Source: Capnocytophaga periodontitidis | GTDB lineage: Bacteria; Bacteroidota; Bacteroidia; Flavobacteriales; Flavobacteriaceae | DNA length: 64,000 bases | Reading direction: 5' to 3' | Assembly (NCBI RefSeq): GCF_016126015.1 | Contig: NZ_JAEFDB010000006.1 | Span: forward strand, 1 to 64,000 | Shown here: in pieces, positions 36,689-45,942 of the stretch | How the letters are laid out: each line of letters begins with the position of its first letter | How positions within the stretch are numbered: position 1 is the stretch's first letter | Notes under the pieces: generated by a model | Databases searched by the model: none | What the model saw: the letters and a program-made list of their open reading frames with translations, nothing else | Told to the model about the DNA's origin: nothing | Translations under genes and position numbers: made by a program

Positions 36689-38152
36689 CTACTTCTTGTA
36701 CAATTCCAGAAACTCGCGGACGGTTTCAAAGTCGTCAAAATGGTGTTTTACGCCTTTAATTTCTTGGTAAGTTTCGTGTCCCTTACCGGCGATGAGGATG
36801 ATATCGCCTTTTTGGGCGTTCTTACAAACGGATTGTATTGCCTGACGACGGTCGGTGATGGTTTGTACTTTGTGGAAGTGTTGTGGCTGTACCCCTTGTT
36901 CCATTTCGGCAAGAATCGTCTCAGGTTCTTCGTTGCGAGGATTGTCGGAAGTGAGGATGACATTATCGCTGAGGGTTGTAGCGATATCAGCCATTATAGG
37001 GCGTTTGCCTTTGTCGCGATTGCCCCCACAACCCACTACAGTAGTGAGTGTCTCGTTGTGAGTGCGTATATCGTTGATGGTTTTTAGAACGTTTTCAAGC
37101 GCATCGGGGGTATGAGCGTAATCTACGATGGTAATCACTCCCGTAGCCGATACAGCGTATTGGAAACGCCCAGCCACGGGTTCTATAGCACTGATGAGTG
37201 TAAGCGCCTCAAGTTCGTCAATACCTAAAAGTGTAGCTGCTGCATATACCGCTAAAAGGTTATAGGCATTGAACTCCCCTATGAGTTTTGTCCATACCTC
37301 GTGCTGATTGATGCGCAACAACAAGCCGTCAAATCTGCTTTCAATGATATATGCTTTATAATCTGAATAGGTTTTGAGAGCGTAAGTTTTCTTTTGGGCT
37401 TTGGTGTTTTGTAACATAAAAACCCCATTTTTATCATCGTTGTTCACTAAGGCAAAAGCGGTAGCTGGCAACGCATCAAAGAAACGCTTTTTCACATCGC
37501 GATAGGCAGCGAAGGTTTTGTGATAGTCAAGGTGATCGCGGGTGAGGTTAGTGAAAATACCACCTGCAAATTGTAGTCCTTCGGTGCGATGCTGGTCGAT
37601 ACCGTGCGAACTGACCTCCATAAAGCAGTATTTCACCCCTTGTTGTACCATTAAGTGTAGATAATGATTTAGTTGAAGAGGGTCGGGGGTAGTGTGAGTA
37701 GCTTCAAAACGCTGGTCGTCTACGTATACTGCTACGGTAGAGAGCAAACCTGCTTTTTGTCCTGCTTTTCTAAACAATTGGTAGAGAAGCGTTGCAATAG
37801 TAGTCTTTCCGTTAGTGCCTGTAACGCCTACTAAGGTAAGTTTTTCGGAAGGATTGCCATAGAAGTTAGCCGCGATAAGAGCTAAGGCGCTATGAGTATT
37901 AGGAACTACTATATAGCTTACATCAGGCAAGGGCTGTTGAGGTAATTGCTCACATACAATAGCAGTAGCACCACTGCGAATAGCTTGGTCTATATATTCG
38001 TGTCCGTTAGATTGAGTGCCAGTGATAGCAACAAACATACTTCCTTTTTCTACCTTGCGAGAGTCGAAACAAACGGAAGTAATAGGTTTGTCTTCTTCAT
38101 AAAGAGAAGCCTTTATAGAGATGTTTTTAAGTAATGTTTTTAAATTAGTCAT
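36689..38152 (-). CDS. murE: UDP-MurNAc-L-Ala-D-Glu--2,6-diaminopimelate ligase
   Basis: A 487-residue Mur ligase of normal length. P-loop GVTGTNGKTT at residues 109-118. The C-terminal domain has DNPRNEEP near residue 400, the DNPR motif that selects meso-diaminopimelate as third residue. It works in the cytoplasm on peptidoglycan precursors. In most relatives it follows ftsI directly; here a 236-residue gene of unknown function and an 82-bp repeat lie between. A strong terminator follows, and mraY/murD do not come after it. Confidence 0.95.
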   Translation of the reverse strand: MTNLKTLLKNISIKASLYEEDKPITSVCFDSRKVEKGSMFVAITGTQSNGHEYIDQAIRSGATAIVCEQLPQQPLPDVSYIVVPNTHSALALIAANFYGNPSEKLTLVGVTGTNGKTTIATLLYQLFRKAGQKAGLLSTVAVYVDDQRFEATHTTPDPLQLNHYLHLMVQQGVKYCFMEVSSHGIDQHRTEGLQFAGGIFTNLTRDHLDYHKTFAAYRDVKKRFFDALPATAFALVNNDDKNGVFMLQNTKAQKKTYALKTYSDYKAYIIESRFDGLLLRINQHEVWTKLIGEFNAYNLLAVYAAATLLGIDELEALTLISAIEPVAGRFQYAVSATGVITIVDYAHTPDALENVLKTINDIRTHNETLTTVVGCGGNRDKGKRPIMADIATTLSDNVILTSDNPRNEEPETILAEMEQGVQPQHFHKVQTITDRRQAIQSVCKNAQKGDIILIAGKGHETYQEIKGVKHHFDDFETVREFLELYKK

Positions 38153-38199
38153 TAGTCAATTTATCAATTTGTTAATTATAAGGAGTATAGCTAGGGTAT

Positions 38200-38910
38200 T
38201 TATTGGGCTTTCATTTCGTTAATAAATTCGTCCCAGCCGTATTTTAAGTATTTCTTATTGGGAATAAACTCTCCTGCCCCTATATCTAAATCACCTGAAC
38301 AAGGTACGCGATAATATGCCCAACTTACTTGCTGTGTTTTCTGTGTTTGTTTGCTTGTCCACGTTCCAATAAAAGCATTGTTGAAATAAGGGTCAGCTCC
38401 TTCATAGAAATCGTTATACTCTAAATTTCCTTTGTTAGAAATAGCCCAACAAAGTAATACTTTCCCCTTAAAAATACCTGTTGCAGAGAGGTTTTCATAT
38501 TCATCAAAAAGGAAGTTGCCTTCAGCAATTCCTTCTTCCTTAAAGTTGGTTTCTTCAGTATTTACAAGTGTTTTTAGTGTGTTTATAACAATAGTCCCTC
38601 TAAACTTACGGGTGTTTTTGGCTACACGCGTCCAGCCTTCTACTTGGTATAATGATGGTTGTGTATTGTCTTTTTTAATACTTGTAAACTGAACTACCAA
38701 TCGCTTTTTGTGAATGCCTATTGCGCCTAAAAATTTAGTTTCTTTATATAAAAGAACAGGGGTAAAGTCCATTTTAGCAATAGGGAGATTGCAAGGTTTT
38801 ACTTTAGTGTAAAGACTTGTTATTGTTTGCTCTAAATCTTTGTAAGAACAAGGCTGCGCTACAGCTAATGAGGTGATGAAAACGAATGTTGTGATAAAGA
38901 ATATTTTCAT
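38200..38910 (-). CDS. Secreted protein of unknown function inserted in the dcw cluster
   Basis: A 236-residue protein with a signal peptide (MKIFFITTFVFITSLAVAQ). The rest is beta-rich with repeated Lys/Thr segments (GIHKKRLVVQF, GTWTSKQTQKTQQVSW) and four Cys; I recognise no domain. It sits between ftsI and murE, beside the 82-bp repeat, so it is probably an insertion into the ancestral gene order rather than a cell-division gene. Confidence 0.65.
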   Translation of the reverse strand: MKIFFITTFVFITSLAVAQPCSYKDLEQTITSLYTKVKPCNLPIAKMDFTPVLLYKETKFLGAIGIHKKRLVVQFTSIKKDNTQPSLYQVEGWTRVAKNTRKFRGTIVINTLKTLVNTEETNFKEEGIAEGNFLFDEYENLSATGIFKGKVLLCWAISNKGNLEYNDFYEGADPYFNNAFIGTWTSKQTQKTQQVSWAYYRVPCSGDLDIGAGEFIPNKKYLKYGWDEFINEMKAQ

Positions 38911-38933
38911 ATTATCATTTTAAGAGTTCAAGA

Positions 38934-39015
38934 GGCTGTTCAAAAAGTTTTTCTTTAGGGGCGTTTGCAAAACGCCCTTACATAACACACTCTAAAAGTA
39001 ATTGATTATCAAAGT
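38934..39015. repeat. 82-bp dispersed repeat, copy B
   Basis: Same orientation as copy A at 33441-33522, sharing the GGGCGTTT-GCA-AAACGCCC hairpin (38959-38977) and the TAAAAGTAATTGATTATCA tail. It is followed by degenerate TTTGCTAATTGGCTAATTG units (39030-39062) that run into the 3' end of ftsI. Confidence 0.8.
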
Positions 39016-39050
39016 GTAGCGACGCAATCATTTGCTAATTGGCTAATTGA

Positions 39051-41069
39051 CTAATTAGTTAATTCTCCACACTGTAAAACTACTATGGTATTGTGCGCTA
39101 CTTTGGAGCCTTTGGCAACCGATTGGCTACTTACTTTGCCTTCGCCCGAAAATTTCACTCGTAAACCCATATTTTCGAGTAAGGCAATGGCATCCATTAC
39201 ATTCATACCCGTAAGATCGGGCATTACTGTTTTGTATTTTGCAGCCTTAGCATAGTAATCTTCATAGTTTTTAGTAGTTTTTCCCGATACATTTTCCACA
39301 TCTTCTACGGTGTCCATCAACAGTGAATTAGTATAGATTTTATGAGCTATACTTTTGAATACAGGTCCCGATACATCGGCACCGTAAATCCCCACACTGC
39401 GGTCGGGCTCGTGAATGACTACTATACACGAGTATTTTGGGTTGTCTACCGGAAAAAATCCTGCAAACGAGGATATATAACTCAGTTTGCTTGCATCCGC
39501 ATTGGCGTAGTTTTTACGAGCAGTTCCTGTTTTGCCTGCCATCGAAAAATCGGGGGAATAAAGTCGGTGTCCTGATCCATACGAACGTCTCACTACATCG
39601 GCAAGCATTCCCTTAGCTTTATCGGCAGTTTGTTTAGAGCAAATTTTTCCGTTGATAATCTCTACATTAAACTTTTCTATTGCTTTGTTCCATTCTTTTA
39701 CTTCCTTGATCATTCGGGGTTTTACCATCACTCCCCCATTGGCAATAGCGTTGTAGAAAGCCAAGCTCTGCAAAGGGGTAATTTTTACGGCATAACCTAT
39801 GGCCATAGATTCGAGGGTCACCCCACTCCATAGCTTGTCGCGTGGTGTAGGAATAAAAGGAGCTCCTTCACCTAAGATGGGTAAGCCTAACTGCTGATTG
39901 AGATTCATTTTTAGCAATTGAGAGGTAAAATCCGAAGGGTTTTTCGCAAATAGTGAGTGTACTAACTCGGTCATCCCCACGTTTGAGGATACCGAAAAGG
40001 CTTTGTTTAAGCTAATGCGCCCTGTGAAGTGATGTTGTGAATCTTGAAAAGTCTTATCGTAGTACTGTTGTTTTCCGTCTTTTATATCCACTACATAAGT
40101 GGTATCGATATTGCGGGTTTCCATAGCAGCAACAACAGTCATCAATTTGAATACCGACCCAGGTTCGTGAGCTTCGCCTATAGCAAAGTTATAACGCTCG
40201 GCATAGGTGTCGTTTTTTTTGTTTAACTCAAGATTGGAAATAGCTTTTATCTCGCCTGTACTCACTTCCATTACAATCACGCAACCGTGCTGAGCTTTAT
40301 ATTTCTTCAGTTGGGTAAGTAAGGCGTGGTGTGCAATATCTTGTATGTTGATATTGATAGTAGAAACTACATCATAACCATCTTTAGGTTCTATAATATC
40401 AAACCCACTGGCGAGTTTCCACTGTCCTTTGGCGATTTTCTGTTCTAAGCGTCGTCCTTTAGTACCCAAAAGGTAATTGGCATAAGCACCTTCAAGCCCT
40501 ACACGGGTAGTGTAACCAGTTTCATCGGTACGCGCATAACCAATACTGCGGTGAGCAATCCCTCCTAACGGATATTCGCGTTTGATGTTTTTCTCTATAA
40601 TGATTCCCCCTTTGTAGGGACCTTTGTCAAACAGTGGAAATTTTTTGATACGTGCATATTCACTATAGCCTAAATTACTTGCGATAAGTAAGTATCTGTT
40701 CTTTAAATTGCGTTCTTTTTTAAGTAGATTCAAATAGTAGTTACTTGGACGACCAAACATCTTTGAAAGGGAATCGCTCAACGGCTTTACATATTTGTTG
40801 AAATTGGCTTTAGAAGGGGCTATCCCGTCCCAACGAATATCGTAACGAGTTACCGAGGTAGCCAATAAACTCCCATCATCGGAATACAAATTGCCTTGAC
40901 TGGGAATAATATCAGCCTCACGCAAGGTAGTTTCGTCTACTTTGGCGCGATATTCATCACCTTCTATTTGTATTTTGATGAGTTTTACGGCTATTATTAT
41001 AATCATCAGCAGGATTACCAATGCTACAAAGTAAGTGCGTGCGGTTATTTTTTTGTCGCTTTTTTCCAA
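39051..41069 (-). CDS. ftsI: Cell-division transpeptidase FtsI (PBP3-like) with PASTA domain
   Basis: A 672-residue class B penicillin-binding protein. Membrane segment at about 12-32; a dimerisation domain; transpeptidase motifs SVFK (Ser305-Lys308), SSN (361-363) and KTG (513-515). The C-terminus from about 605 is a PASTA domain (MPDLTGMNVMDAIALLENMGLRV). It cross-links septal peptidoglycan. It follows the ftsL-like gene by 23 nt. The stop region is made of the TAATTAG micro-repeat found at other gene borders. Confidence 0.95.
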   Translation of the reverse strand: MEKSDKKITARTYFVALVILLMIIIIAVKLIKIQIEGDEYRAKVDETTLREADIIPSQGNLYSDDGSLLATSVTRYDIRWDGIAPSKANFNKYVKPLSDSLSKMFGRPSNYYLNLLKKERNLKNRYLLIASNLGYSEYARIKKFPLFDKGPYKGGIIIEKNIKREYPLGGIAHRSIGYARTDETGYTTRVGLEGAYANYLLGTKGRRLEQKIAKGQWKLASGFDIIEPKDGYDVVSTININIQDIAHHALLTQLKKYKAQHGCVIVMEVSTGEIKAISNLELNKKNDTYAERYNFAIGEAHEPGSVFKLMTVVAAMETRNIDTTYVVDIKDGKQQYYDKTFQDSQHHFTGRISLNKAFSVSSNVGMTELVHSLFAKNPSDFTSQLLKMNLNQQLGLPILGEGAPFIPTPRDKLWSGVTLESMAIGYAVKITPLQSLAFYNAIANGGVMVKPRMIKEVKEWNKAIEKFNVEIINGKICSKQTADKAKGMLADVVRRSYGSGHRLYSPDFSMAGKTGTARKNYANADASKLSYISSFAGFFPVDNPKYSCIVVIHEPDRSVGIYGADVSGPVFKSIAHKIYTNSLLMDTVEDVENVSGKTTKNYEDYYAKAAKYKTVMPDLTGMNVMDAIALLENMGLRVKFSGEGKVSSQSVAKGSKVAHNTIVVLQCGELTN

Positions 41070-41092
41070 TGCTTTACCTCCTTATTGTTTTG

Positions 41093-41419
41093 TTATTCTT
41101 CTACAATTACTTTAATTTTTTGTGGTGGTTTCTCAGGCTGCTTGAGTCCTTTAGATTCTAATTGTTCTAACAGCGACGACTCTAATCGCACCTTCTGTAA
41201 GCGCGAACGCACATCTACAAACTGACTTTTGAGTTCATTAACCTCTTCATTCAGTTTAGCAATTTGGTGTACTTTGGCATCTACTCGCTGTGAACTGGTA
41301 ATCATTATGATAATCAGCACAAACAGAAAGCCAACAAACATCCAGCTTTTAAAAGCGTCTTTGCCTACAAAAAACTTTCCGCGTAGTATATTTTTAATTT
41401 CGTCGGTAGCTCTTCCCAT
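41093..41419 (-). CDS. FtsL-like division protein
   Basis: A 108-residue small membrane protein: about 24 cytoplasmic residues, one transmembrane helix near 27-43 (MFVGFLFVLIIIMITSS), then a coiled coil (IAKLNEEVNELKSQFVDVRSRLQKV). This topology and the place between rsmH and ftsI identify it as the FtsL-type partner that recruits FtsI/FtsW to the septum. Sequence conservation of the family is low, so position carries the call. Confidence 0.85.
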   Translation of the reverse strand: MGRATDEIKNILRGKFFVGKDAFKSWMFVGFLFVLIIIMITSSQRVDAKVHQIAKLNEEVNELKSQFVDVRSRLQKVRLESSLLEQLESKGLKQPEKPPQKIKVIVEE

Positions 41420-41441
41420 TTTTTAGTTATAAAATTAAGAA

Positions 41442-42356
41442 TTAAGAGTTTATGCGTTCAGCAATGCGAAGTTTAGCACTGCGAGCTCGGTTATTCATTG
41501 CAATCTCACTATCGGTAGGAGTGATAAGTCCGCCTACTTTTTTAAACGGAACTGACACATTGCCAAACCAATCTTTTTCGGGAGTACCTTCTAATTGTCC
41601 GTCGCGTATAAAGCGTTTCACGGCACGGTCTTCAAGCGAGTGATAGCTGATGAGACTGATGCGCCCCCCAGGTTTCACCACATCGGGCAGTTGTAACAAA
41701 AACGATTCCAGTGCCTCCATTTCGCCGTTCACCTCTATGCGTATCGCTTGATAGATTTGCGCTAACACCTTGTTTTCTTTGAACTTGGGTAAAAAACTCT
41801 TTACAGCCTCTTGTAACTCACTGCCTAACTGAATAGGCTTCTGTGCTCTATAATTGATAATCGCTCGAGCGATAGCTTTGGCGTTTTTCAGCTCACCATA
41901 GTTGAAAAACAATCGACTTAAATCTTCTTCATCATATTCATTTACAATTTCTTTAGCCGAAATTGCTGCATTTTGGTTCATACGCATATCCAAAGTACCT
42001 TCAAAACGAGTAGAAAAGCCGCGTTCGGCAACGTCAAATTGATGAGAAGAAACCCCAAAATCACCTAAAACCCCGTCTACTTGTGTAACACCATAGAAAC
42101 GCAAGTATTGTCGCAAATATTTGAAATTCTGCTGAATGAGTGTAAAACGGTCATCGGCTATAGCATTGGCAGCTGCATCAGTATCTTGATCGAAAGCAAA
42201 AAGTCGCCCCTCATTGCCTAAATGTTTGAGGATTTCACGCGAATGACCGCCGCCGCCAAAAGTGATATCTACATAAGTGCCATTGGGCTTAATTGCCAAA
42301 CCTTCAACACTTTGTTGCAACAAAACGGGAATGTGATAAGAGGAATTATCGTTCAT
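41442..42356 (-). CDS. rsmH: 16S rRNA (cytosine-1402-N4)-methyltransferase
   Basis: A 304-residue RsmH/MraW. HIPVLLQQSVEGL at the start, the SAM-binding DITFGGGGHSREIL (residues 30-43), and GVLGDFGVSSHQFDVAERGFS in the middle are all family signatures. It methylates C1402 of 16S rRNA. It opens the dcw cluster on the minus strand; no mraZ is present upstream, where a divergent promoter pair leads to a nitroreductase. Confidence 0.96.
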   Translation of the reverse strand: MNDNSSYHIPVLLQQSVEGLAIKPNGTYVDITFGGGGHSREILKHLGNEGRLFAFDQDTDAAANAIADDRFTLIQQNFKYLRQYLRFYGVTQVDGVLGDFGVSSHQFDVAERGFSTRFEGTLDMRMNQNAAISAKEIVNEYDEEDLSRLFFNYGELKNAKAIARAIINYRAQKPIQLGSELQEAVKSFLPKFKENKVLAQIYQAIRIEVNGEMEALESFLLQLPDVVKPGGRISLISYHSLEDRAVKRFIRDGQLEGTPEKDWFGNVSVPFKKVGGLITPTDSEIAMNNRARSAKLRIAERINS

Positions 42357-42382
42357 ATTACAGAATGTTCTAAAACAGAGGG

Positions 42383-42412
42383 CAAAGGTACAAATAATTA
42401 GCGAATTAGCAA
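42383..42412 (-). promoter_or_regulatory. Promoter of the dcw cluster (rsmH side)
   Basis: On the minus strand TACCTTTG (42390-42383) with TTG (42412-42410) exactly 19 nt upstream, 27 nt before the rsmH ATG. Confidence 0.7.
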
Positions 42413-42416
42413 TATT

Positions 42417-42447
42417 TTGTTCGTTTCAGTTTCTTTTTGTAATTTTG
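42417..42447 (+). promoter_or_regulatory. Promoter of the nitroreductase gene, divergent to rsmH
   Basis: TTG (42417-42419), 20 nt, TAATTTTG (42440-42447). Its -33 box is 5 nt from that of the rsmH promoter, so the two polymerase sites would compete. Confidence 0.65.
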
Positions 42448-42512
42448 TCATTACAAAATAAAAATCAATAAGAAATGTCAGGAAATTTAGCTGACTACTA
42501 AACACTAATTCT

Positions 42513-43235
42513 ATGTTAAAAGATATTTTACACTTCCGCAGGGCGGTACGTTATTACGCTCCTACGCCCATCAGTGAGGAAAAGGTGCGTGAATGCCTTA
42601 AGCTCGCTACACTAGCTCCTACTGGTTTCAATATGCAACTGTATGAGTTGTACCATATTACTGATAAAGATTTACTTAAAAAGCTCGCTCACGCCTGTCT
42701 CGACCAGCGTACGGCTACCACCGCACAACAGATGGTGGTTTTTGTTACCCGTCAAGACAAACACCGCGCGCACGCTCGTGCTATCTTGGAGTTTGAGCGT
42801 GGTAATGTACAGCGCAACAGTCCGCCCGAAAGGCAAGCCAAACGCATTAAAGATAAAGAGGCGTATTACAGTAAGCTGATGCCTTTTGTGTATAGTAGAT
42901 TTTTTGGGTTGCTAGGACTCTTCCGCAAAGCGTTTGGGGTGGTTACCAGTTGGTTTCGCCCTATGATGCAACAGCTCTCGGAAGGCGATATTCGCGTAAG
43001 TGTACACAAAAGCTGTGGACTCGTAGCACAGACCTTTATGCTGGCAATGGCAGAGGAGGGTTACGATACTTGTCCGTTAGAGGGTTACGATAGCAGACGC
43101 ATTAAGAAGTTGTTACACTTACCTTGCGGGGCAGAAGTGAATATGGTGATTACTTGTGGACTTCGTGAACAGCGCGGTATCTGGGGTGAAAGGTTTAGAT
43201 TGCCGTTTGAGGAAGTGTACAGACATAATGATTAA
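42513..43235 (+). CDS. Nitroreductase-family flavoprotein
   Basis: A 240-residue protein. FRRAVRYYAPTPISEEKVRECLKLATLAPTGFNMQ (residues 8-42) is the FMN-binding start of the family, and GYDTCPLEGYD near 185 is its dimer/active-site loop. These enzymes use NAD(P)H to reduce nitro- or quinone compounds. An internal insertion around 100-150 (RQAKRIKDKEAYYSKLMPF) is longer than usual. It has its own promoter and a weak gap to the following hydrolase. Confidence 0.85.
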   Translation: MLKDILHFRRAVRYYAPTPISEEKVRECLKLATLAPTGFNMQLYELYHITDKDLLKKLAHACLDQRTATTAQQMVVFVTRQDKHRAHARAILEFERGNVQRNSPPERQAKRIKDKEAYYSKLMPFVYSRFFGLLGLFRKAFGVVTSWFRPMMQQLSEGDIRVSVHKSCGLVAQTFMLAMAEEGYDTCPLEGYDSRRIKKLLHLPCGAEVNMVITCGLREQRGIWGERFRLPFEEVYRHND

Positions 43236-43286
43236 TGGTTAATGAATAATGATTAGATACTAATAACTGTTTAATAATTCAAATAT

Positions 43287-44111
43287 ATGAAACTTAGGAA
43301 CATAATTTTTACTTTTTTAGTTACTATTAACTTGGTAAATGCCAAAACTGAACCTGTAACTATTCAGGGAGCTGTAGGAACACTTCGCGGAGTGGTTACC
43401 ACTCCTGATACTGTGAAAAAGTCTCAGAAAATCCCTACTGTGATTATCTTCCACGGACTGACTAGCAATAAAGACAAAAAGCTATATGCTACTTTGGCAG
43501 ATAGCTTAGCAACACACGGTATTGCTTCAGTACGCTTTGACTTTAACGCACACGGCGAAAGTGAAGGAGATTTTAAGAAAATGTCGTTAGATAATGAGTT
43601 AGAAGATGCACGGCGCATAATGGCATTTACTAAAAGACTCTCTTTCGTAGGTAAGATAGGCTTGATAGGACACTCGCAAGGAGGGGCTATAGCGATGCTT
43701 TTGAGTGCAGAATTAGGAAAGAAAAACGTTAAAGCATTAGGCTTGTTAGCTCCTGCTTCTACAATTCACGACATACTATCACAAGGGGTACTGTTCGATG
43801 CCACTTTCGACCCATTGAATGTACCTGAGGAGCTTTCCTTTTTTGGAGGGAAAGTAACTGTGGGGAAAGACTATATTCTCTCAGCACAACGCTGTAAACT
43901 CATTGAGAAAGCGAGTACCTACAAAGGCAAGGTGCTGGTAATTCACGGTACGGGTGATCGGATGATATCTTATACTTATAGCGAGAATTTGCCTTTTTTC
44001 TACAAGCATTGTAAGGTAAGTCTTATAGAAAGAGGGGACCATTTGTTTACTGCCAAAGAAGCGCAAACAGCAAAGATAATGACACAATTTATGCTGAAAA
44101 ACTTGAGATAA
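43287..44111 (+). CDS. Secreted serine hydrolase, S33/feruloyl-esterase-like
   Basis: A 274-residue protein with a signal peptide (ends NLVNA, about 19). The alpha/beta-hydrolase core has IFHGLTSNKDKK (oxyanion loop), GHSQGG (nucleophile elbow, Ser near 130), GTGDRMIS (acid Asp) and ERGDHLF (His). The pattern 'VRFDFNAHGESEGDF' is typical of bacterial cinnamoyl or acetyl ester hydrolases. The substrate is not known. It is followed by a 143-nt gap without a clear terminator. Confidence 0.8.
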   Translation: MKLRNIIFTFLVTINLVNAKTEPVTIQGAVGTLRGVVTTPDTVKKSQKIPTVIIFHGLTSNKDKKLYATLADSLATHGIASVRFDFNAHGESEGDFKKMSLDNELEDARRIMAFTKRLSFVGKIGLIGHSQGGAIAMLLSAELGKKNVKALGLLAPASTIHDILSQGVLFDATFDPLNVPEELSFFGGKVTVGKDYILSAQRCKLIEKASTYKGKVLVIHGTGDRMISYTYSENLPFFYKHCKVSLIERGDHLFTAKEAQTAKIMTQFMLKNLR

Positions 44112-44254
44112 TGAATCGATTAGTCGATTTGTCAATTTGCCGATGTGCCCCAATTTACTAATGACTTAATAACTAATTTATCAAATGAAAATATATAAAA
44201 TTACCAATATTGTAAGAAATGGAGATATAGTGTAAAGGTAAAATATAAGTGGCA

Positions 44255-44734
44255 ATGAAAGGAATCATCTTAACAGATAACACTAATTACTTGGGTTTTG
44301 ATAGAAATATTTCTCTATGGGGGCAAAAATCTTTTCAATATCCTATAGTAGATGATTATTTTGTAGATGCAAAATATCTTGAGCGTATTCTGGAAGAAAA
44401 GGAAGGTCTTTTTAAGAATAATCTTCATCTATTATACTTCAGTGAAGATAGTTGTGAACATCCCAATTTTAAACAAATAGGTGTGGATTGTGGCTATTTA
44501 TATGAGCCAATTGATGATTTCTATATAGGTTTTTCAATCATATACAATGAGATACTAAGAATTGACAATTCTTTTTGTGTAGAATATAAAAAACGACTTA
44601 ATGAATATTCTCTTTTTTCCTCCGCTGTGCAGGCAAAATCTTTTTTACAAGAAAGAGCTTTTTTCTGTGATAAGTATAAGTTTGAAAATGCTTTTCAGAG
44701 ATTGAGTGTTGTGAATATTTATATATACAAATAG
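44255..44734 (+). CDS. Hypothetical protein, first of an ATGA-coupled cluster
   Basis: A 159-residue protein of no recognised family. It is acidic and aromatic-rich (DCGYLYEPIDDFYIGFSIIYNEIL) with a C-terminal helical part, a composition common in immunity proteins. I take ATG 44255 instead of GTG 44249. The next gene starts 3 nt after its stop. AT content is higher than in the core genes around it, which suggests transfer. Confidence 0.6.
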   Translation: MKGIILTDNTNYLGFDRNISLWGQKSFQYPIVDDYFVDAKYLERILEEKEGLFKNNLHLLYFSEDSCEHPNFKQIGVDCGYLYEPIDDFYIGFSIIYNEILRIDNSFCVEYKKRLNEYSLFSSAVQAKSFLQERAFFCDKYKFENAFQRLSVVNIYIYK

Positions 44735-44737
44735 ATT

Positions 44738-45319
44738 ATGGCTTATTTTAGAATTGTCTTTAAAGAGGATAATAAGTTGTGGCAGAAGTATTTTACTTTT
44801 GCTTATCGTTTTGTGATAGGGGATAATGAGGATGTGAAATTTCCTGAAAACTACACGCTTCAGTCTTCGGATGTGTTGAAGATACAAGCACTTAATCATC
44901 AAGGAGAGGTGGTGAAAGATATTTCTTTCTTTAAGAAGGAAAAGATGTCTCCTTTTCAAAGGACTAAGAGTCATATTTTGGTTAGGGAGGATATCTTTCA
45001 GGAAGAATTATTTAAGAATTTAAAAGGAATTACTTTTTTGACGGTAGTTCCTGATGGTAATTTTCCTTATAAATACAAAATGCTTTCTTTTACAAATGTG
45101 TTGGATTGTGTTGATTGGCAACATTCTATAAGAAAACAATTCGACTTTTTTAGTAAACTGGTATTGGATACTTCAAAAATACCAGAAGGCTTAAATGGTT
45201 TTTATCTGTCTAATTGGAATCAGTTTGGTTATTATACTTGTATTGTGAATGAGAAACTCAAAGAAGCCCTTTTACAATTAGCTGAACTACCTAAATTTTT
45301 AGATTTTGCTGAATTATGA
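44738..45319 (+). CDS. Hypothetical protein, possible Imm11-type immunity protein
   Basis: A 193-residue protein. Its end, YYTCIVNEKLKEALLQLAELPKFLDF, resembles the closing 'ivSekLkeaLeklgltGleF' of the Imm11/DUF1629 immunity family, and the body MAYFRIVFKEDNK...KFPENYTL is consistent with such small acidic proteins. The stop overlaps the next start by four nt (ATGA), so translation is coupled. No toxin gene is next to it in the window. Confidence 0.55.
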   Translation: MAYFRIVFKEDNKLWQKYFTFAYRFVIGDNEDVKFPENYTLQSSDVLKIQALNHQGEVVKDISFFKKEKMSPFQRTKSHILVREDIFQEELFKNLKGITFLTVVPDGNFPYKYKMLSFTNVLDCVDWQHSIRKQFDFFSKLVLDTSKIPEGLNGFYLSNWNQFGYYTCIVNEKLKEALLQLAELPKFLDFAEL

Positions 45320-45942
45320 TTAAAAACATTTATGAACCCGATAATGAAGATATACTTTTTTGGTTAGCCCATAATGAAAAATGGCCTGACCCCGATTGGG
45401 ATCTTTATGTGGTGAATGGAAAAAATGATGATTTGGTTTTCCAATTAGCTAATGACAACGTGTGCCCTGAACAAGAGTTCTTCCTGCATTGTCTGTATTA
45501 CTTCGTGGGTGAGGTGTATATCTCAAATGATATGGAGAAGTATCAGGAACGTATAGATAATTTATTTAGCAAGACTGCTCTTTTGCCTTCTGTGATGCAA
45601 TGGAAAGACAAAACAGAGCTTTTATTGGCTGGAAAAATTACTTTTGATAGCGATTTTTGGCTGGATTATCTCTTTTATCAAGACATTCAAAAAAGAAATA
45701 TAGAAGATTTATTATATGAACCCAATTCTGTAGAAAAATTAAGAGAATATGCCTTACAATTGTATCCAAAAGGCTTTTCTAAAGAGGAAATATATCAGAT
45801 ATTCCTTAAATCCGACATTGAATTGCAGAATGATAAAACAGAAGAATCATATATAGATACATTGGAAGATGTAATGGATATGATAGTAGGTTGGTATCCA
45901 AGTAGAAATATTGATTTTGAAAATGAAGTAAAGAAAATATGA
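45316..45942 (+). CDS. Hypothetical acidic protein
   Basis: A 208-residue acidic, helical protein (DEDILFWLAHNEKWPDPDWDLYVV...). It has no signal peptide and no family I recognise. The short repeated segment pattern at 5-70 recalls helical repeat immunity proteins. It overlaps both neighbours by ATGA junctions, which places it in a tight four-gene unit. Confidence 0.55.
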   Translation: MIKNIYEPDNEDILFWLAHNEKWPDPDWDLYVVNGKNDDLVFQLANDNVCPEQEFFLHCLYYFVGEVYISNDMEKYQERIDNLFSKTALLPSVMQWKDKTELLLAGKITFDSDFWLDYLFYQDIQKRNIEDLLYEPNSVEKLREYALQLYPKGFSKEEIYQIFLKSDIELQNDKTEESYIDTLEDVMDMIVGWYPSRNIDFENEVKKI

